NCBI GenBank assembly: GCA_963573385.1 | Contig: CAUYLG010051115.1 | Span: 1 to 64,000, forward strand | Reading direction: 5' to 3' | Source of the DNA: Cacajao melanocephalus | Lineage: Eukaryota; Chordata; Mammalia; Primates; Pitheciidae | DNA length: 64,000 nt | Part shown: piece by piece, positions 24,191 to 35,534 of the stretch | How positions within the stretch are numbered: position 1 is the stretch's first letter | How the letters are laid out: the number at the start of each line of letters is the position of its first letter | The notes under the pieces: generated by a model | Told to the model about the DNA's origin: nothing | What the model saw: the letters and a program-made list of their open reading frames with translations, nothing else | Database searches by the model: none | Program-made: the position numbers and the translations under genes

Positions 24191-25364
24191 TAAAATGAAA
24201 AGAGAATTGAGTCATTTTGTTTCTTTGTATAAACTTTCTGTCAACCCTGTAATGAGGGCAATAAGATACCGTTATTTTGTTGATTGGCTTTGACTGGGCA
24301 ATTATAGAGTTAGCCTGGCAAGTTTTGCAGATTTCCTAAAGGTACTTCTTAAATAATAATAAAATCAAGTATTAATTATAAAATAAATAACAATAATAAA
24401 AATCATTATTTTTAAACCACCCAGGATATCATGATTTTTTGGCTGTTTTTTAACAGTTTTGTTTACAATTATTAACTACTTTAACTCTCTGATATCCTTT
24501 GTATGTATGTGTGTGATTTGAGGAATTCCCTAACGTCACTCTCACTAACTTAATGATATCTTATTTTTTTTTTTCTGAATTCTACAAGGAATCTTTGCAA
24601 TTCACTTGTACTAAATTTGCATTAGAGTGCAGCAATCCAACAATTATCTGGAGATTTGTCTACATAATCTTTGATGGAATGGGTGGAGGTAGATTTGGGT
24701 ACTAAGTAGAAAATGTGGTTTGCGGGGTAGATACTAGAAACAAGTTCCATAAATATTCATACTTGCTTTTCATGTAGACTTGCAAATGTGGAATCTTAAG
24801 TAATGAGAACTTAATCACTCCAGAGAGCTTATTCACTCCTTGTATTACAGATGCAGGAGGACTGAGTCACTTGACTCAAGGTCACAGGAGTAAATGTGAG
24901 AGACTAAACCTAGTTATTCTTAACTTGTCTTGTTTGAGAACACTACAAGGCAATAAAACAATCTCAAACATTTCACTCAATCCCAGAGTAGTAATTCTCT
25001 ACTCAAAAAGCCCAATAAAGTTCAACTTTTCTTTCTCTCTTTGCATAATGCATAAACTTCACAGCTCAAAGCACGATATACATTTTAATTACAAACAATA
25101 GGAAACCAAATTTGGGCTACATATAAAAAATAATTTTCTGACAGGTTATTAAACACTAAATGGTTTACAATATAATATTTAGAATATCTCTATTTCAAAA
25201 AAAATTAGTTATTAATTCTTTTAGTGTTACAGTTAACATTCTGCTGCAGCATTCATAGTGAACATGGGAGATTCTTGCAGCACCTCCCTACCTCCCATCT
25301 AAAGGGAACATGGTAAAATAAGATTGTTACTCTTTATCTGCAACAAGCTGACTACGTCCTGCGG
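24191..25364. other. Unassigned intronic sequence
   Basis: AT-rich. No exon, RNA gene or recognisable repeat apart from short poly(A/T) runs. Confidence 0.5.
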
Positions 25365-25490
25365 TAGAGCACAATGAGCTTGCAGTCAGGAGATGAGCGT
25401 TCATATCTGCATTCTGGCTCATTGACCATGGCTTTTGATAAATCATTATATTTTGAAGTCCTAGCTTCTTCATTTGTAAAATAAAGACAA
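25365..25490 (+). mobile_element. MIR fragment
   Basis: GAGCTTGCAGTCAGGAGATG, CATTCTGGCTCATTGACC, CTTCTTCATTTGTAAAATAA follow the MIR consensus. Confidence 0.65.
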
Positions 25491-25709
25491 AGGCATGTTG
25501 ACTCCAAAAGCTCCTTCACTTTCCATGATCATATCATACCATCACATAATTCATTTTCTGAATTTAAAAAGGCAACAAAAGAATGACTGTCATATACATG
25601 TGGAAAGTAAATTAATTCTGATTTTTAGTTTTTGTAGAGCAGTACCTAAACGTGTATACCTGTTGAGCATTCCCACTCAAAGATCTTAATCTACTGCAAT
25701 ATCCTTTCA

Positions 25710-26150
25710 TAAGAAAGTATGTACAAAGATAATTACTACGGCACTGTTTTTAACTATTAAAAAATATAAGTAACCTAAATATAAATAATTAGGGTAGCAA
25801 CAGTCATGTTGTTTATACTCTAGAATACTGTGAGGTACAATTACACAGAAATTGTCTATGATTAAAAGAAGTATATCGTTAAAAATTAGTTGGTTCTTCC
25901 TAGCATAGCCAAGAAAAAAAGAAAACAACAACAAAGGAAATTGAAGAATTACTTGTTATAGATTCAATTTATATTTAAAAACTAAGGATTAGATTTTAAA
26001 TATATATGGCACACACATACACACACACACACACATGTATGTTTATATATACTTTTCTACAAACACACATACTCTCACACAAACTTATATAAGCTTCTGT
26101 GAGAATACATAACAAAGAGTTACCAATCATTACCTCTGGGCCAGGAGCGT
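25710..26150 (+). mobile_element. L1M fragment (3' part)
   Basis: TAACCTAAATATAAATAATT, GAATACTGTGAGGTACAATT (cf. gaatactatgcagccatta), and TTACCAATCATTACCTCTGG fit an old L1M 3' region. A CA microsatellite sits at 26016-26034. Confidence 0.5.
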
Positions 26151-28047
26151 TTACTCCAATTTAAATTTGTATTCTACATAGTATAGTAAACTAATGCCTG
26201 CTGGTTTAATAAATGATCAGCTTCTGAAAGTTAAAAAGTGTTGCCCAACATATGATATTTTAAAAGTTTAACTTATATGCCTGTCTTCCCTGCTATAATC
26301 TTTATGTTTTCAGCAATTTATGTGCCTGAAGTTAATTTAAATGCTATACCTTAAATGAAACCGTTCATTTACACAGTGCCTTTGTCCAGTTAAAGAAACC
26401 TTAAGAATGTTGATCCATTCTTTTCCTAAGCAGGCTACATAAAATTCCTTCAAAAAAAATTTAATGCATTTCAGGCAACTGCCTGAGAACCAATACACAG
26501 TCAAAAGTCAAAGTGTTGTACAAAATGTCAACAGCAGATGGTGCACATTTGCTCTTCTTAAACCAGTTTTCCATATTTTCCAGAAAAAGAACAAACTATC
26601 AAATAACACACACACACACACAAATCGCTCTAAAACACAAACAGCCTAACAAATGAGACTTCTTGAGAACTAACTGTAGGAACCAACAGCCTCAATCTAT
26701 ATTCCCCTGGAAATAACCTGCTCTTTATGGATTTGGTTTCTGAATTCAGCCAAAGAAACTCTCAGTTTTCAGCAATATACTGTGAAAATCTACCAAAAAA
26801 AAAAAAAAAATTCTTGTCAGAAGTCAGTAAATGCCACTAAAGATGAACATGTCTGCAATGCATAGCAAGAGACAGATGAGTATGACAAGATCATCACATC
26901 GAAGATGAGTTGTTATTGGAGAAAGATGGGAAAAGAAGATAGCCAAAAGTGGGTTCACATCAATTTTTTCTAAATTTCAACTCTGAATATTACAAAGAAC
27001 TCCTACTTTGTAAAGCATGCTTACATCTTCATCCCAAAACTAATTCATCAACGGAAGGGAAATACTACAAAAGTAGTTGAAACATGGCTGTAATCTGAAT
27101 CACATGGGTAACTTTATTCCTTTTTAAATTTCACTTCCCAGTCCCCATTCTGTAATTTCTAAAACAAAATCTTTGAAGGTAGAGATAGGAGCCATCTTGA
27201 ATCAGTGATATCTTCAATAAATAATATTCATCCACCAATTCCTAAATTGGATTTTTAAAAATATATACATTTAATGAGCTGGCTTGTGCATTTATAATCA
27301 AATATCCTTTTGATGTTTATAAGAATATATTTTAAAATCTATGAAGTGGTCAACTATATACTAATAATTGTAATGATAACTCAAGCCAGAAGTAAAAATT
27401 AACACCAGAGTCTTATGTTTACAGGAAATTTTAAAATAAAATATTTAATTTATATGCATTCTTGTTGTAGAAGTATGACTAGGATTAGGTTAGCAATAAA
27501 AATATGATTAGTTCAAGTGAAAAAATATATAAATTATATGCGCTAATGGTATAGAAATACAAGTTAACTGAAAGAAAAAGAATGATGTAAAATATCCAAC
27601 TGCTAAGAGTCTATGTATTTTTGTAATAAATGACATTAGTATCATCTAGCTATATTTATATTCCAGTGGATATATTACAAGAAATTACGTTAATACAAAA
27701 TGTCGATATCTTTTGCAACTATTTAAACTTATGATGAAACTGTTTAGATGCAAACCTAAAAATATGTCAGTGGTTATATAGTTTTCAAAATTTTCTTAGA
27801 ATTCTTATAGATCAGTGCTCTGCACTACGATAAATTTACAAAAGACAAATGGGCTGGCTGGTCTGTGCCCTAAAATGAAATGGAAGCTTTCCTTCCATAG
27901 TAATTTCTTCAAATTATAAACACAGTCTATAAGAACAAGATTCTTTATATAATTATAGTTTCTAAATAACATATTTGGACATATCCCAGATTTAAAGACT
28001 GCATATTACAACGCAAAGATTTTTTTTAATGAACAAAAAATACATAT

Positions 28048-28110
28048 TCATTCTTGTAAAAAGGTACAAAAATGTGATTTTTAAATGAATTCATCGTTAG
28101 AACTAGTTGT
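28048..28110 (+). repeat. Direct repeat copy 1 (partner at 28812-28875)
   Basis: GTAAAAAGGTACAAAAATGT, GATTTTTAAATGAATTCATC and GTTAGAACTA recur at 28812-28875 with a few mismatches. The two copies bracket exon 17. Confidence 0.85.
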
Positions 28111-28463
28111 GAAGTTGTTTGCAAACATGATTTTGAAAGCTTTTCCCATGATCACCTGATATACACTTGAGAATGAATACTCAGTTTTAATACAGGCCTG
28201 TACAAATATATAATCAGGTGGGAGAGTTTAGTTCATAAATACATTATACGCTAAGTTTCTAAGTCAAACTTTAATTATTTGGAATTACAGAAATGTAGGG
28301 AGATACCCGTCTTATGTCCGCCTTTGATAGTGAAAGAGTGTTTCAGTGAATTTGTCATTTGTAAACTCATTGCGAATTCATTTTTTAAACTTCATGCAAC
28401 GATTTGAAAATATTTTAATTAATTTATTAGCCACATGTCAAATTTTTGAGGTACAGAACTTAC

Positions 28464-28564
28464 CCTCTGTTACATTTTGCTATTTCATCAAACAGAAGTT
28501 TCCATCGAGGACGTCCAATAAAAAGTCTTGAATTCAGTATGTGATATTTTTCTCCAATTATCTT
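28464..28564 (-). CDS. NOX4: NOX4-like exon 17 (98-101 bp), acceptor altered
   Basis: The minus-strand exon encodes (K)IIGEKYHILNSRLFIGRPRW, then KLLFDEIAKCNR and the first two bases of Gly, followed by the donor GTAAGT. GRPRW is the conserved NADPH-phosphate/adenine-binding motif. The family has a Lys codon (AAG) right after exon 16. The two bases before that AAG (28565-28566, minus strand) are AA, so no AG acceptor exists there. The next AG is the end of the AAG itself, which would start the exon at 28561 and drop just that Lys, in frame. Ile in KYH-x-LN (ATA) is Ala in human and Thr in mouse as remembered; both are one step from ACA. Cys in AKCNRG matches mouse. Confidence 0.9.
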
Positions 28565-28811
28565 TTGCCAAAAAAGAAACACTACATTATTCAAGATTTA
28601 GATAAGTAACCTATTTCTCTAGCATCATTTCTGCTGGTGCTGTGATTTCCCACCAAATTGCTATGATATAAAGAATGTTAAGTATCAAATGGCAACCTAT
28701 TTCATACAATTATTTCAAAGCATCATTTCCTTTCTCTTTTCCTTTAAAATCCATTATCTCCTTGAATTCTATTTGTTTGTTTTTAAATAAACAAACAAAG
28801 AAACAAAAAAA

Positions 28812-28875
28812 ACTCATTCTGGTAAAAAGGTACAAAAATTTGATTTTTAAATGAATTCATTGTGAGAACTAATTG
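28812..28875 (+). repeat. Direct repeat copy 2
   Basis: GGTAAAAAGGTACAAAAATT and GATTTTTAAATGAATTCATT, about 765 bp from copy 1. It follows an A-rich stretch (28785-28810) complementary to TTTGTTTGTTTTTA just before it. Confidence 0.85.
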
Positions 28876-29549
28876 TTAGAACTAATCTCCCTGAATGCCA
28901 TTATGACAAATGGCTAATTTTCTTAGACTTCAGTTCCTTGCTTCACCTTTAAAAAACTGCAATGCAAGACAAAAAAAAATGAGTTCTAATTGCTCACTTT
29001 CAAAAACGCTCAGCACACAAACTTCATTGAAGCATTTTGCCACCACAAATACAGTTGTCATATTTGGCTCATCATATGAGTAAATACTACAAATTGTCAT
29101 TGTAAATTTGAGGAAATGATCCTAGACAAGACAACTCAAGACAGCAGAACTCCAAAATTGGGTCTGTCAACAAATGGATGTTAATGAGTTCCTGTTTGCA
29201 ACTAACAGAGCATTAGATCTGAATCAAGGTGAAGAGTCACAGTGATATGCAGAGAAACGAGGAAGAGTCTGAGTCTCAGGCAGGCAAACTGAGAACCAAA
29301 TGCAAATTATGCGTCATACCTTCATTACAGCAATACGAGAAGGAAAAGTGATACTGACTTACTTCATGAGAGTAGTGAAATGAAATATATTTTACATCCC
29401 AAGTAGGGTAGAAATCAGACTGGAAAAATTAGCGTTAGATTAGTTTTGAGGTAATTGACAAACATTAATATTTTGTATTCAAAATATTCTGAAAATGTAT
29501 GACAAAAGTACTAAAATAAAATTTGCAAAAGGCTTCATGCCTAGATTTA

Positions 29550-29735
29550 TACACCAGTCCAGCTCTTCAATGTTGTCTTCCAATATTAGTTTCACCATCT
29601 GCAAAATGGGAATATCATCTACTGCTTAACTCTGTTTTAATTACATAAACTAATATAAGTGAAATTGAAATTCTTAGCACAGTGCCTACAATGGTAAATA
29701 AACAGTGCATGGTAGCTATTATTACTTTTTAGTTT
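29550..29735 (+). mobile_element. MIR
   Basis: TTTCACCATCTGCAAAATGG, GAATATCATCTACTGCTTAA, TTCTTAGCACAGTGCCTACA, GTAGCTATTATTA follow MIR order. Confidence 0.85.
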
Positions 29736-30111
29736 TCCTTGGCTAGAAATAAGCTTAATTGTATACAAACTCATCTTCTCTCTCCACATAAAGCATCCCC
29801 CTCAATAAAAAGAAATCACAAGCTGTTCATGTGTAGTCTGAATTCAGAAGTAAAGAACTTGAGGCGATAGTGAAGAGGGAAGGGCACATTCAAAAGGTCT
29901 GTTCCAGCCCCCTGTGAGAAGGACAAATGGAAGGTATAATATGGTTGACTTCAAGGACAAGCCATGAGTTTTCTGGATTTATTCCAAAGGAGCCTTTCCT
30001 CTAAGAAACTTCTGTTCAAACCACCTGCAGGAATTTTCTTTCACCATAGCTCCTACAGTAAATCTATTATCAAGAGACTTGTTTAATTTACAATAACATC
30101 CAACCACATAC

Positions 30112-30180
30112 CTGTATCCCATCTGTTCGACTGAGGTACAGCTGGATGTTGACATAGTCAGGTCTGTTCTCTCGCCAAAA
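30112..30180 (-). CDS. NOX4: NOX4-like exon 16 (69 bp)
   Basis: An in-frame 23-codon exon on the minus strand between the acceptor GTGCTCTCAG and the donor GTATGT. It encodes FWRENRPDYVNIQLYLSRTD then GIQ. The family sequence has Gln where both Arg residues stand (codons 3 and 18). Each would be a single A-to-G change turning CAA into CGA, at 30173 and 30128 respectively. The segment forms part of the NADPH lobe just before the adenine-side loop. Because the exon is a multiple of three, skipping it would keep frame. A long inverted repeat (30266-30432) lies only about 86 bp 5' of its acceptor. Assignment is secure; whether two Arg residues are tolerated is unknown. Confidence 0.94.
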
Positions 30181-30265
30181 CTGAGAGCACAGAAAAAGGA
30201 ATAGACTTATTGAAATTCTGTGGGTATACTAAGATTTTCTCTTATAGAATAACTTAAGTTATTCT

Positions 30266-30313
30266 AGAATTTAGCACAACCTAGCTTATCATAGTCAATA
30301 TCTATCAGGAAAG

Positions 30314-30348
<35 letters not shown>

Positions 30349-30432
30349 ATATTACAAAAGCAATAAATATATATATATATATTCCTTTTCTGATAGATAT
30401 TGAGTATGATAAGCTAGGTTGTGCTAAACTCT
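30266..30432. repeat. Long inverted repeat around an AT microsatellite
   Basis: The left arm (30266-30326, TTAGCACAACCTAGCTTATC, AATATCTATCAGGAAAGG) and the right arm (30370-30432, CCTTTTCTGATAGATATTGA, GATAAGCTAGGTTGTGCTAA) are complementary over about 60 bases with three mismatches or so. The loop is TA-rich. Confidence 0.95.
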
Positions 30433-30892
30433 ATATACATATATACATACACACAAATATATATATATAAGATCTAACATTAACAATCTGGCCTCTTGGA
30501 ATGAATTAGGTCTGATGGTGGTAGTGATAGGGAATAATTCTCTGTTATCTTTATAGATACAGAATTTAGCATGCTAAATGCTATACCAACATTCTCAAAT
30601 ATTAGTCCTTCTGAAACACTCCTTTTATTCTTAAAAGTCTCAAAATGTTACTAGTTTGCTCATCATGAACATGACTTTCTTTAGAAAAAAAAAAAGACAA
30701 TAGTGACTTAGCTTATGCATGCTAGCAAATATAAAACAAAACACATAACAAAAACAAATAGATGCTTTTTCCTGTTCCTGCCTTCCTCTTACTCAGCAAT
30801 GGGCTCTGGTTTCTTGTGTACAAAAATGCATGAGGCAAAAATATACCTGCAAAAATAAATAGTCTAGAAAAAACATATAGACCAACAACTCC

Positions 30893-31318
30893 TCATTTCC
30901 CCTTCCCTGAAGGCTCTGGCAACCTGAGAGGATTTTACTGTATCTGAATGGTTTACAATAGTTTCAGAAAGGATGCATATTCTATTCTACCTCCTTTCTC
31001 TACAAATTAAACTACTCTAGGTACTTCCTATAAGTGGCAGCATAATATATTTGTTCTTTTGGGTCTAGCTTAATTCACTTAGCATTACGTCTTCAAAGTT
31101 CCTGGGTGTGGTATGTGTCAGAATTTCCTTCCTTTTTAAGGCTGCACAGTATTACACTGTATGTGTATAACACAGTTTGTTTATCCATTCATCTCTTGAT
31201 GAATATTTGGGTTGCTTCCATCCTTTGGCTATTGTGAATAATATTTCTATGGGCATTTGCATACAAATATCTGCAATTCCCTGCTTTTAATTACTCTAGG
31301 TATATACCCAGAACCAAT
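30893..31318 (-). mobile_element. L1M fragment
   Basis: Reverse L1 ORF2 end: CTTAATTCACTTAGCATTAC, AGAATTTCCTTCCTTTTTAA, GTTTATCCATTCATCTCTTG, GGTTGCTTCCATCCTTTGGC, GGTATATACCCAGAACCAAT. A T-run at 31320-31335 follows. Confidence 0.92.
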
Positions 31319-31339
31319 CCTTTTTTTTTTTTTTTGCAT

Positions 31340-31905
31340 AAAGTCTGAAGGCCTTATGTAATCTGCCTCTTCCCAAAAAAGTAGACACCACCTTTCTAAT
31401 TGCCTCTCCTACTATTCTTCCCCTTGCTTATTCTGCTTCATCTACAAAGACCACCTTTCTCTTCCTCCAGGACATCAAGCATACTGCTGCATCAGGGACC
31501 TTGCTGTGAAATTACGTTTCTCTATCTTGAATTTTTTTTTCTCCAAAGTATGTGTCTAGTCTGCTCATTCACTTCAGTCAAGGCTGCTCAAATGGCATTT
31601 TGTCTGATGGGTGTTCCTCAACATGCAATATAAATTAACACACTCTCTACTGTTTATGCTGCTTTACTTCTACTTTCTCTTCCTTCTGTGTCCTACCCCA
31701 AATCTCAGAACCTGATACTCGATGTATTTATTGGTTGTTGTCTATCTTTCCCCCTTAGAATGAGAACCACATGAGATCAGAAGCTTTGGTTTTATTTTGT
31801 CACCTGATGCATCTTCAGATCCTAGAATAGTTCCAGATTGATAGTAAGCAGTTAAAAAATATATATGGAATGATAGAATGACTGACTGAATGAGTGAATA
31901 CATGT
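31340..31905 (+). mobile_element. L2 3' region
   Basis: CTCTTCCTCCAGGACATCAA, TAGAATGAGAACCACATGAG, TTTTGTCACCTGATGCATCT, GAATAGTTCCAGATTGATAG, GAATGATAGAATGACTGACT match the L2 end (ctagaatgtaagctccatgag...aataaatatttgttgaatgaatg). Confidence 0.75.
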
Positions 31906-32310
31906 ACAAAGAGGTATATATAATGATATATTCAGCATTCTTTGTAATAAAAAAGTAAATATCTAACATTAGAGTGTTGTTTAGTAAACCAGATATATCT
32001 ATACAATAAAATACATTAAAAGAATCAGGTAGGTCTATCATCTCTAATTGTTGACACCAGGAAAAACAATGAGGTAGCTCTACATGCACTAATACCAAAA
32101 AACAGTCAAGATGTAGTAATAAATTGAAAAAGGAATTTGCATAAATAACATAAATAATATGACAGGACTTATAGAACACTTAAGAGTTACCTCTGTTTAC
32201 ACAGATTAGGTAGGGAAGGTAGTAAGAGAGGATTTTACTTTACCCTAATTGTTTAAAATATTTGTAGCAAAGATGTATAGGTATATTACTTGTATAATTT
32301 GAATAAATAG
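31906..32310 (+). mobile_element. L1M/HAL1-like fragment
   Basis: ATTCTTTGTAATAAAAAAGT, AACATTAGAGTGTTGTTTAG, CAATAAAATACATTAAAAGA, AATAACATAAATAATATGAC look like the 3' part of an old L1M/HAL1. Moderate certainty; the 145-codon reverse frame over it is not a gene. Confidence 0.45.
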
Positions 32311-32854
32311 ATCGAATGTTACAGGTAGGATAGGTAAAGATGCCTGCTTCATCTCTAAAAAAATAGAACACAGAATTTGGGATTTTTGAGATTTTCGTGT
32401 CATATACCAAAAAGTCTGGTGATGTGAAGTATTAAAGATAGCAATCAAGGATAAGTGCTATCAGAACAAAGCATGGAAGATGTTACAGCAGGTGTATTCT
32501 GGTATTTCCCTTCATCGTCTTCCCTCATCACTTCCAGCCATATGCATACATTTCTATGTGAAACACCCTATGTTAAAACATAGAAATGAATGTTTCTATA
32601 TTAAAATATGTTATATATATATATACATATATATGCATCCTCACAAATATCCATATCTGAAAAGATGTGCACCTAATTGATAACAGATGTTATCTCTGAT
32701 TTTTTATGTTTAAGAGACTTATTTCTTTCCTTGCTACTGCTTGCATAATTTCTATAGTTTATTCTATAGCACGCATTTATTGCTTTTCTAATATAAAATA
32801 TATAACTGTTTTTAATTTGAAAAATTGCAAAACTAGAAACAACCTTAACGTTAC

Positions 32855-32963
32855 CTTGTTATGCAACACACAGAGTAAGTCTGCAAACCAACAGAAGGAC
32901 TGGATATCTCTGCATACCCAGATAAAGTATAGTCTTCTAAGCTTGTATGGTTTCCAGTCATCC
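32855..32963 (-). CDS. NOX4: NOX4-like exon 15 (109 bp)
   Basis: The acceptor on the minus strand is TTTTAAAG with a weak pyrimidine tract (ATTTTAATTTTAAAG). The donor is GTAACG. The exon begins with the G that closes the Leu codon and then encodes DDWKPYKLRRLYFIWVCRDI, followed by QSFCWFADLLCVLHNK, ending on a codon boundary. RLYFIWVCRD is the conserved core beta strand of the NADPH lobe. Two differences from human NOX4 as remembered: Cys for Arg in QSF-x-WFAD (TGT, a possible CpG decay from CGT), and Val for Met in LLC-x-LHNK. The Val also occurs in mouse, so it is probably the ancestral state. Reading frame intact. Confidence 0.94.
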
Positions 32964-33937
32964 CTTTAAAATTAAAATAACATGGCAGTGATTAGGATGG
33001 CAAACACAAATATTAAAGAATCCCTATATTCTTGACACTTCGCTTTTCATTAGCAAGCAACAAATAGAAAAAATCAGTCATTTACATTCTAGCATCTGAT
33101 ACAGCACTTACCATGAGACCTAAATGAATTAAATATGTAATATACTGACTCAAGGATATGACATACTTCATGAATTTAGGTGTTTAAGTGTTAAAAGAAC
33201 TTAAGTGTGAATAATATTTACAAGTATGCATATCATCCATTTCCAGTTGAATTCCGTAACTGAACTGGACCAGAATAATACTGGACCCTGCATCTCAGAA
33301 AAACAAGTTTTCAAATTTCAGTAAATTCAATCACTGACTGAGTAGGGCTCCAAAGGTCATCCAGTCTTGCTCTGGCTTTTTGGCAATATGAGCCAAAACC
33401 ATTCCAGAGAGTTGGTTGTTTATCCCCTCTTAAAAATCATTAAAAAAGAGATTTCACAATCACATACTATGTAATGCATTCCAGCAACTCATAATTCCAA
33501 GTTTGGATCCCCATTTATAAAGTAGGCTTGAGGTTAAGAAAATGTTCTTCCCTTTTCATAACATTAGTTATCCAAATAACTTGTAATGTGTTGTCAGAAA
33601 CAAATGATTTCTGGCTTAGAACTTGGTCATTTTTGTAAGAACTGCCAGAAATTACCAAATTTACATCTAGTATTTAAAACTGAAATATCATTAAATCACA
33701 TCACTTAAACTTATTATTTCTTTTTTGGTACTCCAAAAAAAAAAAACCAGTGTTTAATGTAAATTGTATCTACCTGAAAAGTAAATGGATTAGATTTGAG
33801 AATAACTTTCTATTGTCATTTTGCTTTGTGTTTTCATGAGAATGTCAATCAATTAACTTTTGCTTATAATCTTGAAACTAAAATAAGTTTTAGTTTAGTA
33901 TTTCCTGCTCAGACAATTTCCCCTACCCCCCCCCCTT

Positions 33938-34240
33938 TTTTTTTTTTTTTTTTTTTGGCAGAGTTTCGCTCTGTCACCCAGGCTGGAGTGCAGTGGCACC
34001 ATCTCCACTCACTGCAACCTCCGCCTCTCAGGTTCATTCAAACAATTCTCATGCCTCAGCCTCCCGAGTAGCTGGGATTACAGGCATGTGAAACCATGCC
34101 TGGCTGATTTTTGTATTGTTAGTAGAGACGGGATTTCACCACGTTGGAAAGGCTGGTCTTGAATTCCTGGCCTCAAGCAATCCATCAACCTCGGCCTCCC
34201 AAAGAGCTGGGGTAACAGGCGTGAGCCGATGTATCCAGCT
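33938..34240 (-). mobile_element. Alu element
   Basis: Long T tail (33938-33956), GAGTTTCGCTCTGTCACCCA, CTCCCGAGTAGCTGGGATTA, ending GCGTGAGCCGATGTATCCAGC. Complete, in intron 14 about 650 bp 5' (in minus-strand transcript order, 3') of exon 14's donor. Confidence 0.97.
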
Positions 34241-34319
34241 GCAATTTCACCTTTGAAGTTACTTTTAGTCTGCTGTAAATTTGCTAAGTAACAAATGAAG
34301 GAATAATGGGTTCATTTAT

Positions 34320-34590
34320 CATCTCAGAAAAGCTTTCCCTGACCATACTTCAAAAATAAACCCAGCCCTGTTTTCCATGTCCATTAATGTTTTCCTTTTG
34401 TCATAATTTTTATATTTTCTGAAATAATTTTATTTGCTTATTGCTTTATTTTTCACCTGCCCCATTTGAATGCAAACTTTTTAAGGGCAGGAACTCTGTT
34501 TTCATTCATTGCTGTCTTCCCAGTACCTATAAGACCTATTGGCACATGGGTGCTCAAAAGTATTTGTTGACTGAATCAATGAGTAGAATC
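34320..34590 (+). mobile_element. L2 3' end
   Basis: AAAGCTTTCCCTGACCATAC, CACCTGCCCCATTTGAATGC, AAGGGCAGGAACTCTGTTTT, GCTGTCTTCCCAGTACCTAT, TGTTGACTGAATCAATGAGT match the L2 3' end closely. Confidence 0.85.
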
Positions 34591-34884
34591 ACTTACCACT
34601 GATGAGGATATAGAGAAATGAAGGATGGAGGTGAATGACTTTTAACAGAGGAAAAGGACAGAGGAGTGCATAACTGTGATGTGTCATCTTTCTACAAGAG
34701 AGTATGCTGGGAGCCACAGACCACATGTTGAGTAAATGGAGATCCTTTCATTAATCAGTAAATGGAGGTCCTTGATCAACAAGTAGAATAATTCAATGAG
34801 GAATTGTTTTATACTAAAAAGAGAGATATCTGAAATACTGGCAGTTCTCTATTTGGATTAATAAAGTAGATTCAAATGACATAC

Positions 34885-35004
34885 AGCAGGGTGTTGAGTA
34901 TTGATGCAAATGGAGTTACTCCGATGCCTCCAGCCACGCAGAGGCTGACCTCGTAGTTCAGTGATTCCTCAAATGGACTTCCAAAAGGACCATCAATATA
35001 CAGC
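34885..35004 (-). CDS. NOX4: NOX4-like exon 14 (120 bp), NADPH-binding glycine motif
   Basis: The minus strand shows a canonical acceptor (TGCTTTACAG) and donor (GTATGT). The exon starts with the G that completes the Lys codon of exon 13 and encodes LYIDGPFGSPFEESLNYEV, then SLCVAGGIGVTPFASILNT and Leu. The DGPFG turn and the AGGIGVTPF glycine-rich loop are hallmarks of the ferredoxin-reductase-like NADPH-binding fold of all NOX enzymes. The loop contacts the pyrophosphate and ribose. No difference from the human protein as remembered. The exon ends with CT, which pairs with the G at the start of exon 15 to make Leu. This is the most strongly conserved of the six exons and the best evidence for the gene assignment. 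Confidence 0.96.
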
Positions 35005-35534
35005 CTGTAAAGCAGTCAGACAAAGGTGGGAAAAAAATGAAATAAGTTAAATTAATTTTCTGTGCCATATAGCAAACATAATGAATACAATCTCTAGACT
35101 TTGTGATGGCTCAGATCTTATTTCCATTTCTCATAGTGATCAGCCTAAATGAGTAACAAATGTTGTTTATGAAGTATCAATGTTAAAACAAGTACATCTG
35201 CTTGTAAGTATGCCTTTTTAGAGGAAACCACTAATTAAAAGTACAGAGTAATATAAATATGATCATGCCAGATAGCTAAGGGCAAGTTAAAGTTCCGATC
35301 ATATTCGATTACTATATTTGACTAAATTAAAATAAGAATTGCTTTTCTGTGTCTAAATTCAATAAATATATTTTCAATGGCTAGATCAGTAATCAAAATA
35401 CTTATTTAAACATGCACTACGTGAACAGAAAAATAACAGGAGTAAGGAAAAGAACCTAACATTGTTCCTCCTCTTGCCCTAGTTGTTCGTAAGTACAGAG
35501 CTTTACCTATGAACTGACAGTTCTTTATCTGTAA

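Larger units (their letters stand above)
19335..28463 (-). other. Last intron of the NOX4-like gene
   Basis: Runs from GTAAGT after exon 17 to CTAG before exon 18. From 20290 to 24190 it is filled by an old L1M complex with nested insertions, and at 25710-26150 by another L1M fragment. The remainder (19335-20290, 26150-28463) is AT-rich single-copy-looking sequence with short CA tracts at 26016-26034 and 26606-26622. I see no additional exon in it. Confidence 0.8.
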
